Shown: positions 1 through 8,011 of the stretch, piece by piece
How the letters are laid out: each line of letters opens with the position of its first letter
Numbering within the stretch: position 1 is the first letter of the stretch
NCBI GenBank assembly: GCA_016795485.1
Contig: JAEUHM010000040.1
Span: 1-64,000 of the forward strand
Length of the DNA: 64,000 nucleotides
Reading direction: 5' to 3'
Source of the DNA: Verrucomicrobiaceae bacterium
GTDB taxonomy: Bacteria; Verrucomicrobiota; Verrucomicrobiia; Verrucomicrobiales; Verrucomicrobiaceae
Made by a program: the position numbers and the translations under genes
Notes under the pieces: model-generated
What the model saw: the letters and a program-made list of their open reading frames with translations, nothing else
What the model was told of the DNA's origin: nothing
Databases searched by the model: none

Positions 1-315
1 GGGTATTACCACCCCCAAGGCAGGTGATAACCACCCCAAAGGGTGGTCAACGGGGGCCTGAGGGCTGGTGATGACCACCCCTGGGGGTGGTCAACGGCAC
101 CCCCGGAGGTGGTGCCCGGGACCCCTGAAGGTGGTGAGCCGGAGCCTCCGAGGTCCCGCAAGGGTGCCCGAGGGGTGCCGCACGGGTGCTCAGGGGGTGC
201 GATGAACCACCTCCAGGGCATCGACTCACCACCCCAAAGGCTCCGACGAACCACCCCTGAGGGCGCGGCTCACCACCCCGAGAGGTGGTCCCAGATACCG
301 GAAAAGCACCCGAAA
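1..315. repeat. 22-bp tandem array of palindromic units
   Basis: Units start at exact 22-base steps (8, 30, 52, 74, 96, 118, 140, 162, 184, 206, 228, 250, 272, with a decayed copy at 294). The best units begin ACCACCCC, have a 3-base spacer, then GGGTGGT and a 4-base linker, so each unit is itself a hairpin. Copies at 30, 74, 228, 250 and 272 are well conserved; those at 140-205 have drifted. The array runs off the left edge of the window, so its full size is unknown. Reading frames are open on both strands because of composition, but 22 is not a multiple of 3 and the translation looks non-natural, so I treat it as non-coding. Function is unknown. Confidence 0.85.
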
Positions 316-363
316 CGAACCATGCACCCCGAGCTGCTCCACCCTGGAAGCACTCTCGATGAG

Positions 364-387
364 GCGGACAGCAGTGTCCGCGCTCCT
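364..387. repeat. Solo REP-like hairpin
   Basis: A perfect 7-bp stem, GCGGACA (364-370) and TGTCCGC (375-381), closes a 4-base loop and is followed by GCTCCT. The same sequence pattern forms both ends of the element at 50139-50227, so this looks like a single end of the same dispersed repeat family. It lies 30 bases before the short gene at 417. Confidence 0.6.
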
Positions 388-416
388 ATTTAACAATCTC
401 TAACCACCTCAAATCC

Positions 417-674
417 ATGCCCTTTGACCCTGCCCACCCCGCCAATGGCTCCTCGCTCTCCTCCCAGGTGATGCGGGATCAACTCAATGCCCTCAACGAC
501 GACATCCAGACCCGCGCTACGACGGATGAGCTGAATACCGCCATCCAGGGCACCAGCGCCAACACGAACCAAGTCTCCACGCTGAACATGAACGCTGATG
601 CTGCCTATGATCAAAATCAGATGCAGGCAGTGCTGCAAAAGCTGGATGAGGTGATCCTAGCGATGAGACGCTAG
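417..674 (+). CDS. Short conserved-looking hypothetical protein (85 aa)
   Basis: A small acidic, Asn/Gln/Thr-rich protein with no signal peptide or membrane segment. It starts MPFDPAHPANGS and is predicted largely helical: residues about 18-45 and 65-85 look amphipathic (QVMRDQLNALNDDIQ, AVLQKLDEVILAMRR), suggesting a small coiled-coil. I recall similar short proteins with an MxFDPxxPANxS start in Verrucomicrobiota, sometimes as several paralogues per genome, but no function is known to me. No good Shine-Dalgarno sequence precedes the ATG. Upstream lies the palindromic repeat array and downstream the 12-bp motif cluster. Confidence 0.6.
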   Translation: MPFDPAHPANGSSLSSQVMRDQLNALNDDIQTRATTDELNTAIQGTSANTNQVSTLNMNADAAYDQNQMQAVLQKLDEVILAMRR

Positions 675-690
675 CGGAACGGAAGTTTGG

Positions 691-812
691 TTGGCAACAG
701 AATGGGTGACAGCAGAATGGCTTCTTTGCTTGGGCCTGTTTGTTATTCTTTTGCCTTCATTCTGTTGCCAATGTCGCCGTTTTATTACGGGGGAGTGGAT
801 GGCAGGAGAATG
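691..812. repeat. Cluster of five inverted/direct 12-bp motifs
   Basis: The motif GGCAACAGAATG and close variants occur at 693-704 (+), 708-719 (+, GACAGCAGAATG), 745-755 (-, variant), 758-769 (-) and 801-812 (+, GGCAGGAGAATG). The outer pair gives a perfect 14-bp inverted repeat, TTGGCAACAGAATG (691-704) with its complement at 758-771, able to fold a cruciform or long RNA hairpin. It sits in the untranslated region between the 85-aa gene and the glycosyltransferase start at 831. It could be a dispersed palindromic repeat or a multi-site operator. Confidence 0.7.
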
Positions 813-830
813 TTTGTGGGAGGGGGGTAG

Positions 831-3002
831 GTGCGGTGGAAATCCCTTGGACTAGTGGGCTCCTTCCGCCAGTTTGGGCGCTCTGTGAACTTGCTTTCCC
901 GTGTCTCCGTCATCATCCCCACCCGCAACTGCCTCTCCCAGGTAGTGGATGGCTTGCCAATGATGCGGGAGTGGCTGCCGCACGTGGGTGAAGTCATCAT
1001 CGTGGACAGTGAGAGCTCTGATGGAACACGGGAGTTTCTGCATCAGCAGATCCAGGGGCCAAATGTGCGCTACATGGATCATCCACCGGGACTTTACCCT
1101 TCGTGGAATGCAGGCATCCAGGCTGCGTCTTGTGAGTTCGTCCATCTCTCGACTGCCGGAGATACCATTTCAGCTAGCGACCTTAGCGCTCTTGTTGAGG
1201 CGGCGGGAGATGCGGATGTGGTTTGTGCCGCGCCCCACTTTGTCAATCAAGCTGGTCAGCCGGTAGCAGGACCGCAGTGGCCGATTCACGAGTTGATCGA
1301 GAGGGGTGTGCACCGTGCGAGTGGTTTGTCTTTGCTGGCCATCGCCATGGAGTTCTGCCAAGTGCCGGTGCGCTTCAAAAGCTGGCTTGGAAGCTCAGCG
1401 AGCAATCTTTATCGCCGCGCTATCTTTGAATCGCGACAGTTCCCGACGGATGTCGGCCACTCGGGTGACATGATGTTTGGCCTGCGTTACGCCGCTGAGC
1501 TTTCGGCGGTGTTTGTCGCTGAGAAACGCGGGCGTTTCGTCTTGCATGAGAGCGCGGGAAGTCGCGCTGATCTGTTTGACGCTTTTGGAGCCGCTTATGC
1601 TGCTCAATACGAGCTGGGACGGGCCAAGCTGATCAGTCACATCAAGGCCAACGGCATCGAGGGGCTTGGGGAGTCGATCTGGCAAGCACTCGCCTTCGAT
1701 GCTGAAGTCGTTCGCAGTGCTTTTGCCAAAGAACGCCAGATCACCTACGAGGAACGGGCCAAGAAACAGGCTCTCCAAAGCAAAGGGAAGCCAGACTCGA
1801 CGAAACTGGCGCTGAAACACCTCGAAAAGCGCGCCGAGAAGGCCAACTGGCTCCAACGCTGGGCTTTGCAAAAGGAGATCGCCGAGCTCAAACGCACTTC
1901 GGCTTCTTCAAAAAGCACGTCGACACCTGTTTCGGCTCAAGTCGAAGGCGAACCGTTACAGAACGCCACCTGCATCGTCACGGCCGCTGAGATTAACGAG
2001 CGCCATGGCACTGGAGTTCTGCTGCAGCGGATCTTCCGCGACTCACCTGACTACATTCATGTCCGCAGCATGAACCTCTACGGCGGAGTCACCGGCGGCA
2101 GTCTCCGCATCGTGAGCCCTGATGCGGCTCCTGACCTGAAAAACAGCACGGTCAGTCGCATTCTGGCTGTTCCCTATTCACAGCGCGATGTGGAGAACGC
2201 CTTAGCCATTGCCGAATCAACCAAAGCGCCAATGATCGCTTGGCTGATGGATCACAACCTCGGCAATGGCGAGCATCAGATCCCTCCGGCACTCATGGGT
2301 AGGCTCCTTGATGCCTCACAACTTCGACTTGGGATCTCACCCGAGTTTTGCGCCCTCTATGAGCAGCTTTACGGACATCGGGTTCACTTTGTGCCGCCAG
2401 TCGTTGATTCAAGCCTGTGCCAGAAGAGCGTCCTGACGCCAACGATCACCGACGGCGCGCTCCTGGGAAATCTCTGGAGCCAAAGGTGGCTCGAGATGCT
2501 GGCTGAAGTGCTCAACGTGAAGGTCACATCGTACGGCCACAACTCACCCCAGTGGGTCAAGCACGATGCTCTGGCTCGGAATGTGACGATGCGCGGCTTT
2601 TTGCCCGAGAACGAACTGATTTCGGCCCTCCGTCAGCATCCATACGCCATCGTTCCCACAGGCACCCTCGACGAGCGCGACGATCTGCCTGAGATCGCGC
2701 GCTACAGCCTGCCTTCCCGCACGCTTTACCTCTCCGCCGTGGGCAACCTTCCCCTCATCGTGGTAGGGCACGAGGAGTCAGGGGTGGCTCGCTTTGTCCG
2801 TCGGCACGGGCTTGGCCTGGTCGTCCCCTACGATGAAACCGCTCTGAATGAGGCCGTGGCAGCCATTTCCAAGCCGGAAGCACAGGCTCAGTTCCGGCAA
2901 CGTGCAGCCGAGCTTGCCCCGCTGTGGGCTGAGGATGACATGAAAACCTGGCTCTGGACCTCGCTAAAGAAAGGCTCGCCTGCCGATCCACGCTGGGAGT
3001 AG
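831..3002 (+). CDS. Two-domain glycosyltransferase (GT2-like plus GT4-like)
   Basis: The start is GTG at 831 after a G-rich ribosome site (GGGAGGGGGG). Residues about 24-230 are a GT-A fold family 2 domain: the first strand VSVIIPTRN is followed by VIIVDSESSDGT, the usual nucleotide-sugar binding segment. A Lys/Ala-rich, probably coiled-coil linker spans about 300-375. The C-terminal part (about 380-723) resembles a GT-B glycosyltransferase, with a VTMRGFLPENEL segment and a late PLIVVGHEESG region. It is probably a cytoplasmic bifunctional enzyme of cell-surface glycan synthesis. It stands alone on the plus strand, near the large polysaccharide locus on the other strand. Acceptor and donor cannot be told. 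Confidence 0.75.
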   Translation: MRWKSLGLVGSFRQFGRSVNLLSRVSVIIPTRNCLSQVVDGLPMMREWLPHVGEVIIVDSESSDGTREFLHQQIQGPNVRYMDHPPGLYPSWNAGIQAASCEFVHLSTAGDTISASDLSALVEAAGDADVVCAAPHFVNQAGQPVAGPQWPIHELIERGVHRASGLSLLAIAMEFCQVPVRFKSWLGSSASNLYRRAIFESRQFPTDVGHSGDMMFGLRYAAELSAVFVAEKRGRFVLHESAGSRADLFDAFGAAYAAQYELGRAKLISHIKANGIEGLGESIWQALAFDAEVVRSAFAKERQITYEERAKKQALQSKGKPDSTKLALKHLEKRAEKANWLQRWALQKEIAELKRTSASSKSTSTPVSAQVEGEPLQNATCIVTAAEINERHGTGVLLQRIFRDSPDYIHVRSMNLYGGVTGGSLRIVSPDAAPDLKNSTVSRILAVPYSQRDVENALAIAESTKAPMIAWLMDHNLGNGEHQIPPALMGRLLDASQLRLGISPEFCALYEQLYGHRVHFVPPVVDSSLCQKSVLTPTITDGALLGNLWSQRWLEMLAEVLNVKVTSYGHNSPQWVKHDALARNVTMRGFLPENELISALRQHPYAIVPTGTLDERDDLPEIARYSLPSRTLYLSAVGNLPLIVVGHEESGVARFVRRHGLGLVVPYDETALNEAVAAISKPEAQAQFRQRAAELAPLWAEDDMKTWLWTSLKKGSPADPRWE

Positions 3003-3003
3003 G

Positions 3004-3049
3004 ACGCGCAAAACAAGCTGCACGTTGGGCCTCATTTCCCTTTGCGCGT
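3004..3049. repeat. Inverted repeat after the glycosyltransferase gene
   Basis: ACGCGCAAA (3004-3012) and TTTGCGCGT (3041-3049) form a perfect 9-bp stem with a 28-base loop, right after the stop codon at 3000-3002 and before purM. There is no T-run, so it is not a classic intrinsic terminator; it may stabilise mRNA or be chance. Confidence 0.4.
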
Positions 3050-3078
3050 GAGGCAGCGCACGCTAGGGAGTTTGGCCC

Positions 3079-4074
3079 ATGAGTTCTGGTCACACCTACA
3101 AGCAATCCGGCGTTGATATTCACGAAGCAGCCTCGCTGGTCGATGACATTGGAGTGCTGGTGAAGCGCACGCAGAGAAACCGCAAGCTAGCCAACCCCTT
3201 TGGTCTCTTTGCCGCTGCCTACGACCTCTCTGGATACAAGGCTCCCATCATTGTGACCGGATGTGACGGTGTGGGCACCAAGCTCGAACTGCTCTTGGAG
3301 CACGACTTGCTCGAAGTGGCAGGCAAAGACCTCGTGGCGATGAACGTGAATGACGTTCTGACCACCGGTGCCGATCCGATCATGTTCCTGGACTACGTGG
3401 GCATCCCGAAGATTCAGAAGAACCAGATCACCCGCATCATCGCTGGCATGACCGATTACCTTGAAGCCTGCGATTGCATCCTGGCTGGCGGTGAGACGGC
3501 TGAAATGCCCGGCATGGTGCCAGAGGGCATGGTGGAACTCAGCGGCTTTGCCATCGGTGCAGCGGAGAAAGGTGATCTTCTCGAGCCCGGCACCATCGAG
3601 TCTGGCGATATCCTCATCGGCTGGGCAAGCGCTGGCTTCCACGCGAACGGATTCAGCCTCGTGCGTCGTATTTTGACCAGCGAGAACGTCAAATTGAGTG
3701 CGGAGGAGATGACCAAGCTTCTGCTGCCCACCCTGCTCTATCACGAGCAACCCAAGGCACTAAAAACCGCCGGGATCAGGCCCAAAGCTATGGCCCACAT
3801 CACCGGCGGTGGCTTGCCCGAGAACCTCGGGCGTATGTTCTTGAAGCGTGGTCTCGGTGCGGCTCTACAAATCCCGTTCTGGGAAAACGATGTCGTCCAG
3901 AAAGTGCTGCGTCATGCCAATCCAGCAGACGCGTTTGATACCTTCAACATGGGCATCGGCTGGGTGGCTATTGTTTCGCCAAACGATGCTGCACGTGTGC
4001 TGGAGATTCCAGGCGCGGTGCAAATCGGCGAGATGAACTCCACGGCTGAGGTCAAAGTGGAGATCAAGGCCTAA
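3079..4074 (+). CDS. purM: Phosphoribosylformylglycinamidine cyclo-ligase
   Basis: AIR synthetase, fifth step of purine biosynthesis: ATP-dependent cyclisation of formylglycinamidine ribonucleotide to aminoimidazole ribonucleotide, in the cytosol. The 331 aa match the usual length. Family hallmarks are seen in order: YKQSGVDI near the N-terminus, CDGVGTKLEL, VAMNVNDVLTTGADP, ILAGGETAEMPGMV, the glycine-rich IGWASAGFHANGFSLVR and AHITGGGLPENL. It is monocistronic here. Its TAA stop (4072-4074) interlocks with the TAG of the convergent gene (4071-4073) through the shared CTAA, leaving no room for a terminator between them. Confidence 0.96.
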   Translation: MSSGHTYKQSGVDIHEAASLVDDIGVLVKRTQRNRKLANPFGLFAAAYDLSGYKAPIIVTGCDGVGTKLELLLEHDLLEVAGKDLVAMNVNDVLTTGADPIMFLDYVGIPKIQKNQITRIIAGMTDYLEACDCILAGGETAEMPGMVPEGMVELSGFAIGAAEKGDLLEPGTIESGDILIGWASAGFHANGFSLVRRILTSENVKLSAEEMTKLLLPTLLYHEQPKALKTAGIRPKAMAHITGGGLPENLGRMFLKRGLGAALQIPFWENDVVQKVLRHANPADAFDTFNMGIGWVAIVSPNDAARVLEIPGAVQIGEMNSTAEVKVEIKA

Positions 4075-6515
4075 GCAGGCGGGTTCTTCTCCAGAAACGC
4101 TCGCACTGACTGCCAAGCGCGGATGTAATCGCCAAGCTTTGCGTGGACCTTGGCGAACTCGTAGTCGAGATACTTCGGCACGCTTGTGCCAGTGTTGACT
4201 TTGGTAAGCGTAGCGAGCGCTTCACGATACTTCCCATTGTCCATCTGAGCTCTAAAGAGGGTCAAGCCACGACGAATGTCCGCAGGGTTACCCGCAAACT
4301 CGGTCTCCAATTGCTGCAAGGACGCATCAGAACTGGCTACTGCCTTTAATGGCAGCGGGAGCATCTCCATCGCAAGGTCGTAGGCCGCCTTAGCATCTCC
4401 GTTGTCTGCATAATAAGTGGCCGCCAGTTCCCAGCCGTCCTTCATCCACTGCAGTTGAGATTTGAGACCTTCCATCAACTTCACACGATCACCCGTTTCA
4501 TACCAGACGCGGAAAACATAGCGCCGCTCCTTCGGCTGCAGTTGCTCAAGGTTTGGATACTGCTCCAAGAGGTCATTCAATGCCTGAATGCGGTCATCCT
4601 GCACCGTGGCCCAGCTCATGTATTGCACCAACATCTGAGGTTCGTTAGCCAATGAACGTAACGCTGGTCGAAGCTCAGGATAGGCATGAGCCAAAGACAG
4701 CATCTGACCAAAGAACTGAGCACGGTAAAGCGCTGGTTGCCTTCTGATTGCTTCCCTCCACGCACTAATAGCGAGTGACGGTTGATGTACGAGCCAAACT
4801 TCCCCTTCCGAGTATGGGATGAGTGGCAATGATGGTTCCAAGAAACGTGCGATCGCAAAGTCAGCGGATGCTTCAGCAGGAGGAAGTCCGCTCTCAAGCA
4901 TGGTCGAGGCGCGCTCAAAGTAACAATCCCACTTCAGCGGGGAAGCAATCGCAGCTTTGTCAGACGCTGCCAGTGCAGCAGCGGCGTCTTTCCGATCAAG
5001 TGCATCCTGGGCTGCCGCCAACTGAGCCACGCTAGCCGTGTCGCCAAACACCAGAGTGCTCCCGGTCTCTGCAGAGATCCACAAAACGCCACAAACCATG
5101 CAGACTACCCCCGCAAGCCGGAATGGCATTACCGATGGCAGCCGTAGACTGTTCAGCCAGTGCACAGGCTGGATAGCCATGCCACCTAACACTGAAATAC
5201 AAAGCATAAATGGCAAGCTGTGCAGTACAGGGTTCACTAGGGAGTGCGCTAGCGCAAGTCCGGCGCCAATTGCAGCAGCCGTATGCATTCGCCGCTCTCC
5301 ACGCCTAACCTCAGCTTTCAGAGCGTCCGGAAGGCGACACCATCTCGCCAATAACAATGCGATGGTCGCCATCAGCCCAACGGCAAGATAGCCTGTCTCA
5401 GTGAGCATCCACAGCCAATCGCTTTCTGGATGCAGAAAGCGATCCCTCGTATCATGCATCTCATTCGTCAGAGCAAAGACCGGCTGAAAGTTGCCCATTC
5501 CCCAACCAAGAACCGGGCTTGAGCGCGCCATCATCAGCGCTTCACGAAAAACAGGCAGGCGTCCGTCATTTGCGATCACTCCTGACACCGTCTCTTGTTC
5601 CACCACAAATCGCTCCATTAGCTGGCGTCCAAAAATCATCAGCGCGGTTGTCACCACCAAGATGATCGAACCTGCGATCGATAGCCTTTGCATCATGCCC
5701 TGCCGGAAAGTTGATGTCATCAGCCACAAAATCACCGTCAGCACGAAAATGATCAAACCCGCCCTAGATCGGTTCACCAGCACGGCTCCTAACAGTGGCA
5801 CCATCGCCACTGCATAAATCATCCACGCCTTGTTTTGACGACGGTGAAGGTCATACGCCGCAGCAAGGGATGCGATCATTCCCAGGCTTACAAGACCAGC
5901 AAACACATTTCGGTTGGCTAAGGGCCCAAACTGAGGCGCCAACGGGTTATCCCAAAGTGCAGGTTCCCACCCAAGCATGCGGAAAGTCAACGCGAGCACC
6001 GCAAGCAAAGCAACCCCGCCTCCCATCACTCTCATGATCAGACGCTGGCTCGCGTAATCTGGCGCACGGCACAGCCACCACATCAGCCAAGCAACACTAA
6101 CAAAAAAACGCGAGATCGACTCAAGTGTGACCCAAGGTTGAGCCGTCCATGCTCGGCCCAGACTCAGACCGAAGTCTTTTTCAAGAGCCGACCACCACTC
6201 AGGTCTGCCTCCCCAAGGCAAAGGCAGCAACGGCAAGCACGCCAAGAGAAACACTCCCGCGAATAGCAGAGTCAGAGTCAGTGAAATGCCATGACGCGGT
6301 GGCGCGAGCACCAGCAGCAGACCGGCTGCAAGAGCCGTAATGCCCTGCTCCCAGCCCGTGTTGCCTGTGCCAACAAATGCAGGCAAAAGGGCCAGCACAG
6401 TCCCAAGGATCATCACCCACCGCGGTGCGTCTGGCACCTGTGGCAACGATTGAACCTCAGGCTCTGCTTCGTGGCCGCTGCCGTGGTGAGAACGTCTCTT
6501 TCTAGACCTGTGCAT
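4071..6515 (-). CDS. Wzy/O-antigen-ligase-type polymerase with TPR-like C-terminus
   Basis: A large inner-membrane protein (814 aa from the ATG at 6515). The first half has around a dozen hydrophobic segments and a Wzy_C-like region containing SRAGLIIFVLTVILW and a long periplasmic-type loop with WGMGNF. The second half (about 500-814) is soluble and helical with TPR-like repeats (DALDRKDAAAALAASDKAA). Members of this family polymerise or ligate undecaprenyl-linked glycan. I chose 6515 over an upstream in-frame start at 6632 because the longer version adds a Ser/Arg-rich stretch inside the preceding gene; with 6515 the overlap is 14 bases. It is the last gene of the long minus-strand locus. 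The TPR tail may recruit partners (inference). Confidence 0.8.
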   Translation of the reverse strand: MHRSRKRRSHHGSGHEAEPEVQSLPQVPDAPRWVMILGTVLALLPAFVGTGNTGWEQGITALAAGLLLVLAPPRHGISLTLTLLFAGVFLLACLPLLPLPWGGRPEWWSALEKDFGLSLGRAWTAQPWVTLESISRFFVSVAWLMWWLCRAPDYASQRLIMRVMGGGVALLAVLALTFRMLGWEPALWDNPLAPQFGPLANRNVFAGLVSLGMIASLAAAYDLHRRQNKAWMIYAVAMVPLLGAVLVNRSRAGLIIFVLTVILWLMTSTFRQGMMQRLSIAGSIILVVTTALMIFGRQLMERFVVEQETVSGVIANDGRLPVFREALMMARSSPVLGWGMGNFQPVFALTNEMHDTRDRFLHPESDWLWMLTETGYLAVGLMATIALLLARWCRLPDALKAEVRRGERRMHTAAAIGAGLALAHSLVNPVLHSLPFMLCISVLGGMAIQPVHWLNSLRLPSVMPFRLAGVVCMVCGVLWISAETGSTLVFGDTASVAQLAAAQDALDRKDAAAALAASDKAAIASPLKWDCYFERASTMLESGLPPAEASADFAIARFLEPSLPLIPYSEGEVWLVHQPSLAISAWREAIRRQPALYRAQFFGQMLSLAHAYPELRPALRSLANEPQMLVQYMSWATVQDDRIQALNDLLEQYPNLEQLQPKERRYVFRVWYETGDRVKLMEGLKSQLQWMKDGWELAATYYADNGDAKAAYDLAMEMLPLPLKAVASSDASLQQLETEFAGNPADIRRGLTLFRAQMDNGKYREALATLTKVNTGTSVPKYLDYEFAKVHAKLGDYIRAWQSVRAFLEKNPPA

Positions 6516-8010
6516 GATTGGTGGGCGGAGCGACCGCAGGCACGAGTGGTTGCGTTTTGCTGGACTCTTCCACCAAAGAATCGCGGTGGATGAGTTTGAT
6601 CCCCGGAAGTTCAGGCCAGCGTTCCAAAGCAATCGCTATTGCCTCAGACAGTGCCTCCAGATGACGTCGGGCGAGATTCTTGTCCGCATGCCGGTCCTTC
6701 ATGCCCGCAATCCATACCAGATCCTGACCAACCGGCACAGAAATAAATCGCCCGGCCAAAGGATCATCCCGACGGAAACCACAACGATCCAGAGCCTGAT
6801 GCAATATAGCGACAAACTCCTCCAAACTCGCGGCGCGTAATGCCTCCATGTCCAGTACGCGCGCATAAGCTCGCACGTATTCGAGGTCCCGCCGATTGCT
6901 GAGCGCATGGCGAATCTGAGAGCGGATGGTAGACCAGCTCTTGATGTAGCCCAGGTAACGGGCGGCGATCAAACCAATGACAGCAACAGCAGCACCAGCA
7001 ATCACCGTGGTCATGCCCCGTGTAAGCAAGATGGTGATGCCCCCCACGCTCAAAATCGCACAGGTGATGTAGAGCACGAGCAACGCCTGCTCGTTGGAGT
7101 AGCCGAGCAAAATCAGCCGGTGGTGAATGTGTTCCGCATCGGCCTTGAACAAGGGAACGCCACGGATCGCACGACGCATGATGGCAAACGACGTATCAAG
7201 AATGGGCACTCCAAGCGCAATCACGATCACCAGCAGTGCCGCGACAATGGTGCCTTTGTGGGAACTGGCCAAAGCAAGTGCCGCAATGAAAAAGCCGATG
7301 AGGTATGCACCGCCATCACCCAAGAAAATCTTCGCGGGAGGGAAGTTGAAGAAGAGAAAGCCAAGAATCGCGCCTGCCATCACGGCAGACATGATCACTA
7401 CGTCGGGCATTCCTGCAAAGTGGCCCACCACACCCAATGTCAGACACAGAAACAATCCAAATCCTCCTGCCAAACCATCCATTCCATCAATGAGATTGAT
7501 GATGTTTGGAATAGAGACGAGCCAGAAAAGCGTAACGGGCAATGAGAGCCACCCGAGAGCAAACTGATCGCCTCGCGTTGGATGCGTCAGCACATCGATG
7601 GAGTATCCCGCAGCAAACAGAATGCCCGCTGCGGCCAGTTGCCCCACCAACTTCACTCGCGCACCCAGAGGCTTGAGGTCATCCGCTAGGCCTATGCTGA
7701 AGATGATGCAGGTGGAGAGGATGATGGGCCACCAATTGTCGATAAATGGCTCACCATGACGCACCCCGAACGGCGCATAGATCAGCCCAGCAACCATCGT
7801 GATGAAAATGGGCAATCCCCCGAGCCTCGAAACGACTCGTCCATGTGCCTTGCGTCCGCCATCTGGACGATCTGTCCCGAGTTTTGTCTGCCGCCGCAAA
7901 AGCAGCCAAGTCAGCCCGGTACAAAGAGCAACCGACACGGCGAACACCGCGCACAAGTGTGCACTTGGGATGGGAATCTGAAATCCTAGCAGGCTTTTCA
8001 TCCTTTCCAT
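6502..8010 (-). CDS. WecA/TagO-type undecaprenyl-phosphate sugar-1-phosphate transferase
   Basis: Polyprenol-phosphate glycosyl-1-phosphate transferase (MraY/WecA/TagO superfamily), which starts glycan synthesis by moving a sugar-1-phosphate, commonly GlcNAc-1-P, from a UDP donor to undecaprenyl phosphate. Seen are about 10-11 membrane segments, the DD pair at 110-111, NLIDGMDGLAGG at 172-183, FLGDGG at 229-234 and a HIHHRL motif. A soluble extension of about 130 residues (from about 370) follows the membrane domain; its role is unclear. The start ATG lies one base after the preceding stop. This is the only initiating enzyme visible in the locus, so it probably primes the repeat unit. Confidence 0.88.
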   Translation of the reverse strand: MERMKSLLGFQIPIPSAHLCAVFAVSVALCTGLTWLLLRRQTKLGTDRPDGGRKAHGRVVSRLGGLPIFITMVAGLIYAPFGVRHGEPFIDNWWPIILSTCIIFSIGLADDLKPLGARVKLVGQLAAAGILFAAGYSIDVLTHPTRGDQFALGWLSLPVTLFWLVSIPNIINLIDGMDGLAGGFGLFLCLTLGVVGHFAGMPDVVIMSAVMAGAILGFLFFNFPPAKIFLGDGGAYLIGFFIAALALASSHKGTIVAALLVIVIALGVPILDTSFAIMRRAIRGVPLFKADAEHIHHRLILLGYSNEQALLVLYITCAILSVGGITILLTRGMTTVIAGAAVAVIGLIAARYLGYIKSWSTIRSQIRHALSNRRDLEYVRAYARVLDMEALRAASLEEFVAILHQALDRCGFRRDDPLAGRFISVPVGQDLVWIAGMKDRHADKNLARRHLEALSEAIAIALERWPELPGIKLIHRDSLVEESSKTQPLVPAVAPPTNHAQV

Positions 8011-8011
8011 T

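Noticed and set aside
8-293. CRISPR array
   Set aside because: Units abut without unique spacers and no cas genes are near.
6-393. Open reading frames on both strands across the 22-bp array
   Set aside because: They are an effect of the repeat composition. The 22-base period shifts frame in each unit, and the peptides are Pro/Gly/His-rich with no conserved pattern.
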